This document shows, one piece after another, positions 63,505 to 64,000 of a DNA stretch of 64,000 nucleotides. Every line of letters starts with the position of its first letter. Within the stretch, counting starts at the first letter, position 1. The notes beneath the pieces were generated by a model. The model searched no databases and had not been told where the DNA came from. It worked only from the letters and a program-made list of their open reading frames with translations. The translations under genes were made by a program, and so were the position numbers. This DNA is from CAZBEL01 sp964628055 (GTDB taxonomy: Bacteria > Fidelibacterota > Marinisomatia > Marinisomatales > TCS56), in contig CAZVNL010000002.1 of assembly GCA_964628055.1 (NCBI GenBank), positions 33,497 to 97,496 on the forward strand, in the 5' to 3' direction.

Positions 63505-64000
63505 GCTTAGCTTGAATTTCTCACCAATAGCCAAACAAGGTTCCTTGAAAGTGAATTGTAATATAACTCAGGGTAACGCCCTGAGGTACAACCGGGATAA
63601 TATATTCAACGTAACTATTCAGATACTTATCCTGATCCTTTCAACAGATGTAAGTCTAAGGCTGAGGCTAAGGCTAAGATTTCATAATAGAGGTGAACAT
63701 AATACAAGATATTGATTCTGCTACTTTCACGGAATCTATACGATGCATCTTCTGTGTTCTTATTCCTTGATTCAAATGAATCAATCATATTTAATTCGTT
63801 TTTCCGTAAACGACTGACTGTTAGGACTTTGCAATCGACTTATTGACCTAACTAAAATCATTCCACAGAGAAGCTCCTTCCTTTCTATCATTCTAATTGA
63901 CTTTTCTCCGATCATAATCCTCAGCCTGAATAGTTACTATTCAACTACAAATCAAGAGCGAATAGTATGGCACTACATACTTGTTCTAACTTTTTTTTAG
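63505..64000. other. Gene-poor A+T-rich tail
   Basis: About 500 bases with no supportable gene. Short open frames here are low complexity and overlap the hairpin. It may be the upstream region of a gene beyond the window. It contains the short hexamer repeat listed separately. Confidence 0.6.
63652..63679 (+). repeat. Short degenerate hexamer repeat (AAGGCT)
   Basis: Four and a half units read AAGTCT, AAGGCT, GAGGCT, AAGGCT, AAG. It could be slippage-generated; no function is evident. Confidence 0.6.

Noticed and set aside
63503..63715. A 70-residue open frame after the HTCS gene
   Set aside because: It begins at the end of the inverted repeat and ends in a low-complexity Arg-Leu run produced by the hexamer repeat.

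Overview
The window comes from a bacterial chromosome with roughly balanced base composition and dense gene packing. It suggests a Gram-negative FCB-superphylum lineage of the Marinimicrobia (Fidelibacterota) or Calditrichota kind rather than a classical Bacteroidota. The reasons are the type IX secretion (T9SS) translocon protein SprA, PorV/PorQ-family barrels, four proteins with T9SS-type C-terminal sorting domains, a CarboxypepD-reg TonB receptor without SusD, many signal peptides ending in A-Q or G-Q, and a hybrid one-component/two-component sensor. The phylum is an inference; no rRNA gene is present.

Layout. (1) Positions 1-4480, minus strand: a TTG-started CitD-CitE fusion, CitF, a small HD-fold protein and the N-terminal half of a fungal-type (Lys4) homoaconitase, reading as one operon. 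(2) 4644-12189, minus: radC, thyX, cysQ, then a three-gene envelope cassette (secreted protein, FecR-domain protein, large outer-membrane barrel) and a TPMT-like methyltransferase. (3) 12356-16120, minus: cobalamin-dependent metH behind a SAM-II riboswitch and a terminator hairpin. (4) 16439-18731, plus: rng, rplU, rpmA and a terminator. (5) 18903-24293, plus: a five-gene envelope-stress-like operon made of an ECF sigma factor, a membrane anti-sigma/HEAT protein, a DUF4097 solenoid protein, a bactofilin-like/barrel outer-membrane protein and a toast-rack protein. (6) 24360-28252, minus: elbB, queG, a NUDIX hydrolase, a TPR protein and a barrel protein. (7) 28570-36441, minus: five translationally coupled genes (lipoprotein, TonB receptor, PorV-like barrel, NHL-propeller lipoprotein, secreted protein). 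(8) 36495-44238, minus: three T9SS cargo proteins, including a 1204-residue OB-fold protein and an endonuclease/exonuclease/phosphatase protein with a lamin-tail domain. Between them they carry the domains found fused in ExeM/NucH extracellular nucleases. (9) 44235-58308, minus: rdgB, sprA, a probable glutaminyl cyclase, a lipoprotein, a T9SS-sorted propeller, two PorV-like proteins, a divergent polysaccharide deacetylase and a type II-like asparaginase, mostly overlapping or nearly so. (10) 58455-64000, plus: tRNA-Phe, a MITE-like element and a 1422-residue hybrid two-component system (HTCS) in more A+T-rich DNA, perhaps an island.

How it fits together. Regions 7-9 form a coherent secretion and surface programme. 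SprA and PorV-type proteins would export the sorted cargo. The cyclase next to sprA would cap the N-terminal glutamines produced by signal peptidase on at least a dozen envelope proteins in this window. The TonB receptor cassette next to the nuclease-like cargo may import their products. These functional links are inference; the gene order, overlaps and motifs are read directly from the sequence.
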